DNA of 64,000 nt. Source: Haloarcula laminariae. Lineage in GTDB: Archaea > Halobacteriota > Halobacteria > Halobacteriales > Haloarculaceae. The first letter of the stretch is position 1; each line of letters starts with the position of its first letter. Under the pieces are notes generated by a model. It made no database searches. It was not told the DNA's origin and saw only the letters and a list, made by a program, of their open reading frames with translations. The position numbers and the translations under genes are program-made. The stretch covers positions 1,426,001-1,490,000 of the forward strand of contig NZ_JAMZFY010000001.1 in the NCBI RefSeq assembly GCF_025457605.1, given 5' to 3'. Of this stretch, positions 18,462 through 27,043 are shown one piece after another.

Positions 18462-18632
18462 CTATACCTGGACCTCGAAGACGTCGGCAGAGGCAAACAG
18501 CGACCGACAGTCCTCACACACCATCTGTCGTTGAATGGCGTACTCCCAGAGTTTCCCGCCACAGTCCAGACAGTCGAAGTGTGCTTCTACGAACGGGTCT
18601 TCCGCTGCGTATGGGTTTTCGAACTCCGCCAT
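18462..18632 (-). CDS. Zinc-ribbon microprotein
   Basis: A 56-residue acidic protein not large enough for routine gene calling. It carries two CxxC knuckles, DCLDCGGKLWEY and MVCEDCRSLF, spaced as in a single zinc ribbon, and ends ADVFEVQV. The N-terminus EFENPYAAEDPFVEAHF is plausible coding sequence. ATG 18632 is used; an in-frame ATG at 18638 would add two residues. It lies on the same strand as the dioxygenase and the thioesterase. Small haloarchaeal zinc-finger proteins often act in regulation or complex assembly; the role here is unknown. Confidence 0.75.
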   Translation of the reverse strand: MAEFENPYAAEDPFVEAHFDCLDCGGKLWEYAIQRQMVCEDCRSLFASADVFEVQV

Positions 18633-18701
18633 ACCCATACAATATTGTGGAATCGATAAAAACGCTTCGCTACCCCGAAAGCACAGTTTCGGCCGTACCA
18701 G

Positions 18702-19106
18702 TCATCCCTCAGTGTATGGGGCTAACGCGTCGCGCAGGTCCTCCGGCACCTCGATTGCCCCGCCGCCGCCGTGTTCGGCACACACCCGCTGTTCGTACCC
18801 CTCGAAGGCGACTTCCCCGTCACACGTCGCGGTGTACTCGAACCGGACGCTCCTGTCGCCCACATCCGGCGTCAGCGCGATTGTCACCTTGTCGCCGGCT
18901 TCTACGGGGGAGCTGAACTCGAAGTCTATCTCGACGAGCGGGAGGCCGAAACCGCGGTCCTGGGAGAGCTCCCAGAACGGGAACCCCACCTCCTCCATGA
19001 ATATGTCCGACGTCTCGTGGAGGGCGTCGACGATACGCGGGTAGTGAGCGATACCGAACGGGTCGGAATCTGAGAACCGCACGGTCCACGTCCGTTCGAA
19101 GCTCAT
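18702..19106 (-). CDS. Hotdog-fold acyl-CoA thioesterase (4HBT-like)
   Basis: A 134-residue hotdog protein. The N-terminal motif RFSDSDPFGIAHYPRIVDAL matches the 4-hydroxybenzoyl-CoA thioesterase pattern with the catalytic aspartate in DPFGIAHY. Later comes EIDFEFSSPVEAGDKVTI, typical of the fold. Its start overlaps the stop of the acyl-CoA synthetase beta gene by four bases, so it is co-expressed with it. Removal of CoA from an aromatic or short acyl thioester is the likely role. Confidence 0.85.
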   Translation of the reverse strand: MSFERTWTVRFSDSDPFGIAHYPRIVDALHETSDIFMEEVGFPFWELSQDRGFGLPLVEIDFEFSSPVEAGDKVTIALTPDVGDRSVRFEYTATCDGEVAFEGYEQRVCAEHGGGGAIEVPEDLRDALAPYTEG

Positions 19107-19816
19107 CGGCCCGCCTCCGTCTCCGCTTCGAGAACGACGAGCGCGTCCAGCGCCACCGCGCCGTCGGCGGACGCGAGTATCGGGTTGAGGTCGAGCTCCG
19201 CGATGGGGCGGTCGGCCACGAGGTCGCCAACAGTCACGACCACGTCAGCGAGCGCGTCCAGGTCGGCCGCGTCGCTCCCGCGATAGCCTTTGAGGAGGTC
19301 CGCGACCTGTAGTTCCTCGATGGCCGCCCGCGCCTCGGCGTGGGTGACGGGCGCGATGCGGTGGCTCGTGTCCGCGAACACCTCGGAGAACACGCCGCCA
19401 AGCCCCGTGACCACGACCGGGCCGAAGGACGGGTCGCGCAACCCGCCGACGAGTATCTCGGTGCCGGCGTCGACGTCCAGCGCCGCTTCCACGAGGACCT
19501 CCGCGTCGATGTCCCGTTCGGCGGCCGCGTCGAAGATCCGCTCGGCGGCGGCACGCACCTCCTCGCTTGACTCCATGCCGACCGCGACTCCCGCCCCGTC
19601 GGCCCACTCGCTCTTGTGAGTGACCGACGGCGAGGAGACCTTCACGACGACGGGATAGCCGATATCCGCGCCGGCTTCGACGGCCTCCTCGGCGGTCCCA
19701 CACACGGCAAACGGCGGCGTGTCCAGGCCCGCGTCAGAGAGCAGTCGCTTCCCCTCGGCTTCGGTCAGCGTGTGCCGACCGTCCGCACGGGCGGCCGCGA
19801 TGACGTCGTCAGTCAT
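19103..19816 (-). CDS. ADP-forming acyl-CoA synthetase, beta subunit
   Basis: A 237-residue ATP-grasp domain protein, the usual size for a separate beta subunit. It starts with TLTEAEGKRLLSDAGLDTPP and contains GYPVVVKVSSPSVTHKSEWADGAG and ILVGGLRDPSFGPVVVTGLGG, which are characteristic. Its start overlaps the end of the alpha gene by eight bases. Together the subunits interconvert acyl-CoA, ADP and phosphate with acid, ATP and CoA. The acyl group is unknown; the neighbouring thioesterase and ligase suggest an aromatic or branched acid. Confidence 0.88.
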   Translation of the reverse strand: MTDDVIAAARADGRHTLTEAEGKRLLSDAGLDTPPFAVCGTAEEAVEAGADIGYPVVVKVSSPSVTHKSEWADGAGVAVGMESSEEVRAAAERIFDAAAERDIDAEVLVEAALDVDAGTEILVGGLRDPSFGPVVVTGLGGVFSEVFADTSHRIAPVTHAEARAAIEELQVADLLKGYRGSDAADLDALADVVVTVGDLVADRPIAELDLNPILASADGAVALDALVVLEAETEAGR

Positions 19817-21185
19817 CGGCAACCCCCTCCGTGCCCGCAGCGTGCCCTTGCAGCTCGGCGTAGCGAGCGAGGACCGCCGCGGCGTCGCCGGCCCGCTCCG
19901 GCGTCTCGAACACCGGAACGCCCGCGTCCGCCAGCGCGGTCGCGTCATCGGCCATGTCCTCCTCGATGCCGTCGGTGGCGAACAGAATCGGCTTGTCGAC
20001 GCGCTCGGCGAGCCCGTCCAGCGCGTCCGCGGGGAACCCCATCGCCTGCTCGAACAGCTCGTAGACCAGCACGATGTCGACGTTGTCGTCCTCGGCGACG
20101 GCCGTGACGACGTCGCCGAACGCCGGCATCGGCCGACCGGTGTCGACCGGGTTGCCGGTGTAGGTGACGCCCGGGAGGAGCTCGTCGACCCGGCTCCGCG
20201 TTTCGGCGGTGAGCTCGGGGAGCTGCCCGCCGGCGCGCTGGATGCGGTCGGTGATGATGATACCCGGGCCCGCCTGTGCGGTGACGACCCCGACGTTCGG
20301 GCCGTCCGGCTCGGGCGAGTCACCGAGCGCCGCGGCGGCGTCGAGCAGGTCGTCCGTCGCGTCCACCGTGGGGACGCCGTACTGCGCGAACCCGGCGATG
20401 TACAGCTCGTGGTCGCCGGTGAGCGCACCGGTGTGTGACTCCGCGAAGTCACCGACGTCGGACTGTCCGACCTTGTAGGCGATGACGGGCGTCTCGCTCT
20501 CGCGACAGGCCTCCAGCAGGGCGCGTCCGTCGTCCGTTCCCTCGACGTGGAGCACGATGGCGTCGGTCTCCTCGTCGCCGTCGAAGTGTTCGATGACCTC
20601 GGTGAAACCGACGTTCGCACGGTTTCCGAGGCCGACCATGGCGGAGACCCCTCGTCCCTGCCTGCGGGACTGGAACGCGAGCGCGTGTGCGACGCCGCCG
20701 CTCTGGGCGACGACGGCGGTGTTCCCCGCCGGAAGCTTCTCGGCCCCGCTGGCAAAGGAACACAGGAGGTTCGTTCGGGGGACGACGAAGCCGCTCGTGT
20801 TCGGGCCGAGTACCGAGATATCGTACTCGTCGGCCGTCTCGACCACGGCCTGCTGGAGCCGCTCGCCGTCCTCGTCGGCCTCTGCGAAGCCCCCGGCGTA
20901 GATTACTGCCGCGCCGATGCCGGCCTCGCCACACTCCTCGATGACGTCCGGCGTCGCCGGGCCGGGGACACAACAGAGCGCGAGGTCGACATCGTCGTCG
21001 ATATCGCCCACTGACGGGACGAACGCCTCTCCGAACAGCGTCCCTTCCCCGGTCGGGTTGACTGGATACACCGGTCTGTCGAACATGGTCGCGTTCGCCA
21101 TCGCCTCGTAGCCGATCTTCCCCTCTGTCGACGAGGCGCCGACGACGGCTACAGCCGATGGATCGAACATCTGCTTGAGCGTCAT
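19809..21185 (-). CDS. ADP-forming acyl-CoA synthetase, alpha subunit
   Basis: A 458-residue alpha subunit: a CoA-binding Rossmann domain (VAVVGASSTEGKIG) followed by succinyl-CoA-ligase-like domains. The motif ESHTGALTGDHELY places the phosphohistidine at residue 251. QSGGVAHALA and LGPNTSGF are further family marks. The start at 21185 is chosen because the first residues then match the paralogue at 30776; an extension to 21230 is possible. First gene of the alpha-beta-thioesterase operon reading leftwards. Confidence 0.87.
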   Translation of the reverse strand: MTLKQMFDPSAVAVVGASSTEGKIGYEAMANATMFDRPVYPVNPTGEGTLFGEAFVPSVGDIDDDVDLALCCVPGPATPDVIEECGEAGIGAAVIYAGGFAEADEDGERLQQAVVETADEYDISVLGPNTSGFVVPRTNLLCSFASGAEKLPAGNTAVVAQSGGVAHALAFQSRRQGRGVSAMVGLGNRANVGFTEVIEHFDGDEETDAIVLHVEGTDDGRALLEACRESETPVIAYKVGQSDVGDFAESHTGALTGDHELYIAGFAQYGVPTVDATDDLLDAAAALGDSPEPDGPNVGVVTAQAGPGIIITDRIQRAGGQLPELTAETRSRVDELLPGVTYTGNPVDTGRPMPAFGDVVTAVAEDDNVDIVLVYELFEQAMGFPADALDGLAERVDKPILFATDGIEEDMADDATALADAGVPVFETPERAGDAAAVLARYAELQGHAAGTEGVADD

Positions 21186-21278
21186 AGCCACTCTTTCACG
21201 GAACTGGCCCAAATCGTTTTCCCCCGTCACGAAGTGACAGGGGCAAGTTTATTTGAGTGGATAAGGTATCACTTCTCA

Positions 21279-22028
21279 ATGACGCTACTCGAAGGGCAGA
21301 ACCTGACCAAAAAGTTCGGCGGTGTAGTAGCCATCGACGATGTCTCGTTTTCGGTCGAACGCGGGGAAGCCATCGGCCTCATCGGCCCGAACGGGGCCGG
21401 CAAGTCGACGCTGTTTCGGACCATCACCGGGGTCCACGAACCGACGGAGGGACGCGTCTTCTTCGACGACGAGGAGATAACCGGTGAGGCCCCACACGAG
21501 ATCTGTCACCGCGGCCTCGCGAAGACACATCAGATCGTCCGACCGTTCGAGAGCATGACGCTGCTCGAGAACGTCGCCGTCGGCGCGGAGTTCGGCGGGC
21601 GGGAGTTCGACGACGTTCGCGAGCGCGCCAGGGAGATGCTGGAGTTCGTCGACCTCGCGGAGTTCCAGTACAGCGATCCCGGCGAACTGAGCGTCGGCCA
21701 GCTCAAACGCCTCGAAATCGCTCGGGTGCTGGCCACCGACCCCGAGCTCGTTCTCTTCGACGAGGTCGCCGGCGGCCTCGACCCCGAGGAGACCGAGGAC
21801 ATCGTCGACCTCATCGGCGACATCAAAGACGAGGGCAAGACCGTCTTCCTCATCGACCACGTGATGCGTGCGCTAATGACCGTCAGCGAACGGGTCATGG
21901 TGTTGAACAATGGCCGGCTCATCGCGGAGGGGACGCCCGACGAGATACAGAACGACGAGGGGGTCATCGAGGCGTACCTCGGTGAACACGCAAACAAGGA
22001 CCTCTCGAACGCGGTCACCGGCGACTGA
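21279..22028 (+). CDS. livG: Liv-type ABC importer ATP-binding protein LivG
   Basis: ATPase of 249 residues with Walker A GPNGAGKSTLFRTI, the LivG-type segment GLAKTHQIVRPF, a signature LSVGQLKRLEIARVL (a variant of LSGGQ), and Walker B LVLFDEVAGGLDPEE, the LivG form. The C-terminus has IQNDEGVIEAYLG. A TATA-like AGTTTATTTG lies about 27 bases before the start, so the message is probably leaderless. It is divergent from the acyl-CoA synthetase operon and completes the Liv importer whose other parts lie at 12.9-17.0 kb. Confidence 0.9.
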   Translation: MTLLEGQNLTKKFGGVVAIDDVSFSVERGEAIGLIGPNGAGKSTLFRTITGVHEPTEGRVFFDDEEITGEAPHEICHRGLAKTHQIVRPFESMTLLENVAVGAEFGGREFDDVRERAREMLEFVDLAEFQYSDPGELSVGQLKRLEIARVLATDPELVLFDEVAGGLDPEETEDIVDLIGDIKDEGKTVFLIDHVMRALMTVSERVMVLNNGRLIAEGTPDEIQNDEGVIEAYLGEHANKDLSNAVTGD

Positions 22029-22106
22029 CGACACCGACTGCCGCCCGTCACGTTCCCGGGACCGATACGCTGATACTCTTTCACACTGTGTCATCCGGTA
22101 TTCAGA

Positions 22107-23516
22107 ATGTCGGACGAATCTGGGCGTCGCGCGGCCGATATCCGCGATGTTGATCCGGCGTGGTTCTCCGTTCCGGTCGGGGTGCTCGCCGCCGGAGCTG
22201 TCCTCCGATTCGCACCGCTCGCTACCGGGGCCGCCCGGATGCTCGCTATCGCGCTCTTCTGTATCGCGCTGTGGGTAGGAGCGCCGGTCAAACCGTGGTT
22301 TACGGCTCTGGTCGGTATCGGCCTCATCGGTGTCACTTTCTCCCCCGACCTCGCGCTGACGGGGTTCCAGTCCCCGGCGACCTGGCTGGTCGTCGTGGGC
22401 ATCCTCATCGGCGAGGCCGCCAGACAGAGCGGCCTCGCGGACCTCATCGAGCGAATCGCGTTACACCGGATGCCGGCGGCCGTGGCGACCGACGCCGTCG
22501 CGGCCTACCGGTATCTGCTGGTGGCCCTCTCCTTTGGCAGCCTCGCACTGGCGGTGTTGGTCCCGTCGTCGCTCGTCCGGGTCCTCATCCTCGCGCCCAT
22601 CCTGCAGTCGCTCGGCGACCTGTTCGAGGAGCGGCGGGCGAAAGTCGGCATCTTCCTCGGCCCGCTGTTTGCGACGTTTTACGGGTCGTCGGGGATTCTC
22701 ACGGGCTCGCTCGCCAACATCATCGTCACCGGCCTCGTCGAGTCGAGTGGCGGTCCGACTATCACGTGGACGGAGTGGACGCTGTGGCTGGGGCCCGTGA
22801 TGGCCGTCGGCCGCGTCGCGCTCATCGTGGGCGTCGCGTACTTCCTGTATCGCCCGCGGGACCGGGACGGCGTGCACACTCCGGACCGGGACGGACCGCT
22901 CTCGACGACGGCGCGGGAGCGCCGGATGCTGGTCTTCCTGTTGCTCGGCGTCGCCATCTGGGCGACGGACTTCGTCCACGGCCTGCACCCGCTGTTCGGG
23001 GCCATCGTCGTGGCGCTGTTGGCGTTTGCGCCCACGGTCGGCGTGGTCGGCCCCGACGCCGTCGGCGAGGCAGACTTCTCGATTCTCTTCTTCCTCGGGG
23101 CGATATTCGCCATCGCCGAGGGGCTGCGACAGACGGCGTTTACCGATTTAGCTGCGAACCGGCTGCTGTCGACGCTCCCGGCGGACCCCTCTCTCCCGCT
23201 GGTGCTCGCCGTCGTCGTCGTGGCGTCACTGGCGCTGACGCTCGTGATGGAGGGACTTGCGGTCGCCAGCGTACTGACGCCGGTGCTGGTGTCGTTCGCC
23301 ACCAGTGCCGGCATCCCCCTCGTCCCCGTGGCGATGATCGAAGCCGTCGCGTTGAACACCTACTTCTTCCCGTATCAGTCGGCGGTACTGGTGGCTATTC
23401 TGGGCCTCGACGTCGTCGACTCGATGGAGCTGACGAAGATGGCGAGCCTCTGTTCGCTCGCGACGCTTCTCCTGCTCGTCCCGATTCAGATAGGGCTGTT
23501 CGCGCTGCTGTTCTGA
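22107..23516 (+). CDS. SLC13/DASS-type anion transporter
   Basis: A 469-residue membrane protein with about 11-12 hydrophobic segments. The pattern is that of divalent-anion:sodium symporters: two inverted repeats, with LALTGFQSPATWLVVVGILIGEA in the first half and FSILFFLGAIFAIAEGL in the second. The C-terminal end VALNTYFFPYQSAVLVAI fits the family's second substrate hairpin. Likely substrates are dicarboxylates, sulfate or aromatic carboxylates. It follows livG by 78 bases on the same strand and may be co-transcribed. Confidence 0.8.
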   Translation: MSDESGRRAADIRDVDPAWFSVPVGVLAAGAVLRFAPLATGAARMLAIALFCIALWVGAPVKPWFTALVGIGLIGVTFSPDLALTGFQSPATWLVVVGILIGEAARQSGLADLIERIALHRMPAAVATDAVAAYRYLLVALSFGSLALAVLVPSSLVRVLILAPILQSLGDLFEERRAKVGIFLGPLFATFYGSSGILTGSLANIIVTGLVESSGGPTITWTEWTLWLGPVMAVGRVALIVGVAYFLYRPRDRDGVHTPDRDGPLSTTARERRMLVFLLLGVAIWATDFVHGLHPLFGAIVVALLAFAPTVGVVGPDAVGEADFSILFFLGAIFAIAEGLRQTAFTDLAANRLLSTLPADPSLPLVLAVVVVASLALTLVMEGLAVASVLTPVLVSFATSAGIPLVPVAMIEAVALNTYFFPYQSAVLVAILGLDVVDSMELTKMASLCSLATLLLLVPIQIGLFALLF

Positions 23517-23581
23517 CGGCCTAACGAACGCAGATACCCCGTCACCGCGAATAACTTCCGAACGACAGCCGGCGGCGTGGG

Positions 23582-25123
23582 CTATCGGTCCGGGAAGTAC
23601 TTCTCGACGAGGTCGCTCCGAACGACGGTGCCGGTGTCGCTCCGCGCGAGTGACTCGCTGGTCACGGCGTATTCGCGGGGGCGTTTGAAATCCGCCAGCG
23701 ACTCCGTTTCGAGGCAGTACTCGTCCAGTTGCTCGGCCGTGAGGTCGCTGTCCGTGACGACGACCGCGGTGACGACCTGCCCCCACGTTTCGTCGTCGAG
23801 ACCGAACACACAGACCTCCTCGACGTCCGGGTGGCCTTCGAGGGTGTTCTCCACTTCGGCGGGGTAGACGTTCTCACCGCCGCTTACGATCATATTGTCG
23901 ACTCTGTCGACGATGTAGAGGTAGCCGTCCTCGTCGACGGTCGCCACGTCTCGGGTGCGGAGCCACCCGTCGAAGTAGCTCTTCGACTCCGCTTCGGGGT
24001 TGTCGATGTACCCGTCTGACATCCCCGGCCCCCGGGCGATTATCTCGCCGCGCTCGCCGGCGTCGACTGTCGCCTCCGGGTCCGGATGCTCGTCGAGCGG
24101 CGCCGTCTCGACGACCCGGATTTCCCACGAGAACGACTCCTTCCCGATGGTGCCGGGATGGTCCTCCTGGACGCTCGGGTGGGCGAACGTGAGGTCCGGT
24201 CCGGCCTCGGTCATCCCGTAGGTGTTGTAGACCTGGTCGGTCAGGTGTTCGGTCGCGTCCGCGACGAGGTCTTCCGTGACAATCGAGCCGCCCGTTCTGA
24301 TGTACTCCAGCGTGTCCACGTCGAACTCCCGCTCGCTCTGGACGGGAATGAGTGCCTTGAGCTGTGTCGGAACGGCGAGCAGACCGCTCACGTCGTGGGC
24401 CTCGATCAGCTCCAGCGCCTCGGTGGGGTCGAACGTCGTGTGGAGGACAATCGTCGCGCCGGCGACCAGATGCGGATACAGCCAGGCGTCCGTGGTCACC
24501 ATGTGGTACCACGGTGTCGTACACAGCGCCGTGTCCGTCTCGTCGATGCCGTGTTCCATCACGACCTGAACGGCCCCGTGCCAGAGTTGCTCCTGGTCGA
24601 ACGAGACCGCTTTGGGCATGCTGGTCGTGCCGCTCGTGTAGAGGATGCCACACTCGTTGCCGGCCGACGGGACCGGACCCGAGTCGGCGTCGGCGACGAC
24701 AGTCTCGTACGATTCCACGAAGTCCCGGTCGATGTCCCGGTCGCCGGCGTGTACCGCGACTTCGAGCCCGGTCCTGTCTAACAGCTCCAGAGCCGTCTCG
24801 GCGTTGGCGTCATCGAAGAGGAGCGCACGCGCCGAGGCCGTCTCGACCATCCGCTCCAGTTCCTTGACGGGCGCGCGGGTGGATAACTGCGCGGTCCCGA
24901 CACCGCGCTTGTTGTTTGCGAGCATCGACTCGACGGCCGGGAGCCCGTTCAGCGCCAGCACGGCGCACCGTCCGTCGCCGATTCTGTGACGGAGTGCGTT
25001 TGCCAGGCGCGTGCTCCGCTCATCGAGGGTCTCGTAGGTGTATGATCGCCCGGAATCCGTGATTACGGCTGTCTTATCCGGGTAGCACCGGACTGTCCGT
25101 GCGAAAGCCTCTCTGAGTTCCAT
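23582..25123 (-). CDS. AMP-forming acyl-CoA synthetase/ligase
   Basis: ANL-superfamily ligase of 513 residues. The P-loop region reads GILYTSGTTSMPKAV (A3 motif), with YNTYGMTEAGPDL (A5), DGWLRTRDVATVDEDGYLYIVDR (A7-A8) and a C-terminal lysine in DFKRPREY (A10). It activates a carboxylic acid with ATP to acyl-AMP and transfers it to CoA. The ATG at 25123 matches the normal family start MELREAF; the codon at 25147 adds a non-conserved tail. The acid substrate is unknown; aromatic or medium-chain acids fit the neighbourhood. Confidence 0.88.
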   Translation of the reverse strand: MELREAFARTVRCYPDKTAVITDSGRSYTYETLDERSTRLANALRHRIGDGRCAVLALNGLPAVESMLANNKRGVGTAQLSTRAPVKELERMVETASARALLFDDANAETALELLDRTGLEVAVHAGDRDIDRDFVESYETVVADADSGPVPSAGNECGILYTSGTTSMPKAVSFDQEQLWHGAVQVVMEHGIDETDTALCTTPWYHMVTTDAWLYPHLVAGATIVLHTTFDPTEALELIEAHDVSGLLAVPTQLKALIPVQSEREFDVDTLEYIRTGGSIVTEDLVADATEHLTDQVYNTYGMTEAGPDLTFAHPSVQEDHPGTIGKESFSWEIRVVETAPLDEHPDPEATVDAGERGEIIARGPGMSDGYIDNPEAESKSYFDGWLRTRDVATVDEDGYLYIVDRVDNMIVSGGENVYPAEVENTLEGHPDVEEVCVFGLDDETWGQVVTAVVVTDSDLTAEQLDEYCLETESLADFKRPREYAVTSESLARSDTGTVVRSDLVEKYFPDR

Positions 25124-25229
25124 GGTAGTTCTGCTATCGCCTACCAAACTTACTGCAGTATTAATAGTTCTGGTTACCCCGCTGTAACCGGACGGCGTTG
25201 CTTAAGTCGGTCTGCCCAATAGGTGGCCC

Positions 25230-26165
25230 ATGGACGGACGCCTCGCCGGACTGGCTGCACACGTCCGGCCCGTTTTCATGCTGCCGGTCGTCGCGATATC
25301 GGTCTGTGGGGCGCTGCTGGCGCCGAGCGTGGACGGCTGGCTCCTGGCCGGGCACGCGGTAGCGGCCGGGGCCGCGCTGTTCGTTGCCCACCTGCGTGAC
25401 GGGCTTGTCGACGGTCACGTCCGCGGTGAGGAACGCCCCCTGCTTTCCGCAGCCACGTACCGCCGGGCGACGGCGGCGGCGACCGTCGTCGTGCTCCTCC
25501 TTGCGGCCTCGCTGGCCGTGACGGCGAACGCGCTCGCCTCGGGGTCTATCGTCGTACTGCTCTGTCTCGCGTTGTTACACGCCCCGTATCTCGATAGGCA
25601 CCCCGTCTCGGTGACCGTCGATTACCCGGTCGGGATCGCGACCGCACTCGCCGGAGGGTTCGCCACACAGACCGGGACGCTCCCCGTCGAGACCGTCGCG
25701 GCAGCAGTGAGCGTTGCCTCGCTGTTGGCCGGCATAAAGGTCGGTATCGACCGGCTCGACGCCGCGTTCGACCGTACCATCGGGAAACGCACTGTCCCCG
25801 TTATCGCGGGGGCGAGAGGCGCACAGCGGGTCGCTATCGGGAGTTTCGCAGTTACGGCGCTGGCCGTCCTGGGGTCGGTCGGGGCAGGGGTCTTCCCGCC
25901 GCTCGCTGTCGTCGCGGCCGTCGCAGCCGCCGGCTGTGCCGCGACGACGCTGTCGCTGCCACCGGGCACGGCTGTCAGGGTACAGATGGCGCTGAGCTAC
26001 GTGTTCGTCAGCGCGTTGTTTCTCGGACTCTGCGGGCGGGGCTGTGCTGGGTGGACCGTAGCGAGCCAGTGGTCCCCGCTCTCAGCGATAGGCCAGGTTC
26101 AGCTCGATCTCGTCCGTGGCGGCCTGCAGCTGGTCGAAGACTCTCCCCTCACAGCGCTCCTGTGA
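25230..26165 (+). CDS. UbiA-like prenyltransferase-family membrane protein
   Basis: A 311-residue protein with about eight hydrophobic segments. Two aspartate-rich loops resemble UbiA: LRDGLVDGHVRGEERPLLS after the second helix and GIDRLDAAFDRTIGKRTVPV in the second half. UbiA enzymes attach prenyl groups to aromatic acceptors or make related lipids in the membrane. The acceptor cannot be deduced. The final 84 bases overlap the end of the convergent IclR gene, so the C-terminus (after about residue 283) may be non-functional read-through. A TATA-like GCTTAAGTC stands about 30 bases upstream. Confidence 0.7.
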   Translation: MDGRLAGLAAHVRPVFMLPVVAISVCGALLAPSVDGWLLAGHAVAAGAALFVAHLRDGLVDGHVRGEERPLLSAATYRRATAAATVVVLLLAASLAVTANALASGSIVVLLCLALLHAPYLDRHPVSVTVDYPVGIATALAGGFATQTGTLPVETVAAAVSVASLLAGIKVGIDRLDAAFDRTIGKRTVPVIAGARGAQRVAIGSFAVTALAVLGSVGAGVFPPLAVVAAVAAAGCAATTLSLPPGTAVRVQMALSYVFVSALFLGLCGRGCAGWTVASQWSPLSAIGQVQLDLVRGGLQLVEDSPLTALL

Positions 26166-26849
26166 GAGCCTGTGGGCGGGTCCGGCGATGCTCAGTGCCC
26201 CCTGTATCTCGCCCTCGAACGTCAGCGGGATGCCGATAGCGTGGATGCCTTTGAGGTCTTCACTGAGATTCAGTGCATACCCGCGCTCGCGAACCCGCTC
26301 GAGTTCGTCGAACAGGGCGTCGCGGGACGTAATCGTGTTCTCGGTCTGGGCCGGCAGCCCGTGTTCGTCGACTATCTCGTGTACCTCTCTCTCGGGCAGG
26401 TGCGCGAGGATGGCCTTCCCCCCGGAGTTGCAGTGCATGTACGCCCACTGCCCGAGGATGGTGTTGATGTCGATGTTGTTCTGCCCGCCCCGGCCGTAGA
26501 CGTACATCACTCTCCCGTTCTCGTGGGTGATGAGCCACACCATCTCACCGGTCGCCCGCTCTAGCTCGTCGACCGCCTCCATCCCCGAGCGAAACATGCT
26601 CAGCTGTCCCCTGACGTACTGGCCGTAGTCGAAAAAGCCCAGCCCGAGATGGTACTTCGCACCGCGTTTCACGACGAAACCGTGCTCGCGCATGCTGGTC
26701 AGGTGGCCGTGGATGGTACTCTTCGCGACGCCGAGGTGCTCCGCCAGTTCGGTCACGCCCGCCCCATCTAGCTCCCGAAGTGTTTCGATGAGAGCGAACA
26801 GCGTCTCGTCCGATTTAATCCCCTTCCCGGTTTTCGAGGGCTGTTTCAT
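26082..26849 (-). CDS. IclR-family transcriptional regulator (first)
   Basis: A 255-residue regulator with an N-terminal winged helix (LRELDGAGVTELAEHLGVAKSTIHGHLTSMREHGFV, residues about 22-65) and the IclR effector domain with HCNSGGKAILAHLPEREV and GYALNLSEDLKGIHAIGIPL. It senses small organic acids in characterised relatives. The ATG at 26849 is used; an extension to 26906 would cross the promoter region. A perfect 17-base palindrome lies 76 bases upstream of the start and recurs before the next gene, which suggests autoregulation and control of that gene. Confidence 0.88.
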   Translation of the reverse strand: MKQPSKTGKGIKSDETLFALIETLRELDGAGVTELAEHLGVAKSTIHGHLTSMREHGFVVKRGAKYHLGLGFFDYGQYVRGQLSMFRSGMEAVDELERATGEMVWLITHENGRVMYVYGRGGQNNIDINTILGQWAYMHCNSGGKAILAHLPEREVHEIVDEHGLPAQTENTITSRDALFDELERVRERGYALNLSEDLKGIHAIGIPLTFEGEIQGALSIAGPAHRLSQERCEGRVFDQLQAATDEIELNLAYR

Positions 26850-26924
26850 ACTACGAACAACGTATACATCATAATTAAGCATTGCTGAGTCGGTGGCAGA
26901 TTGCATTCGGCTGTTCGCAGTTTT

Positions 26925-26941
26925 GTTCGATGATATCGAAC
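26925..26941. promoter_or_regulatory. Candidate IclR operator GTTCGA-N5-TCGAAC
   Basis: GTTCGATGATATCGAAC is a perfect palindrome with seven-base arms, upstream of the first IclR gene. The same half-sites at the same spacing occur at 27627-27643. No other such site was noticed in the window. IclR proteins bind palindromes of this general size, so these are good candidate sites for the adjacent regulator. Confidence 0.6.
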
Positions 26942-27043
26942 GCTATACTGCCGTCGCTACGGGTGGAAGTCACATCCCGTCTCGTTAACTGGTGGCCCGG
27001 TTCTACCTCCCCTCTCGCCCATTAATTTACAGGTGTATGCCTG

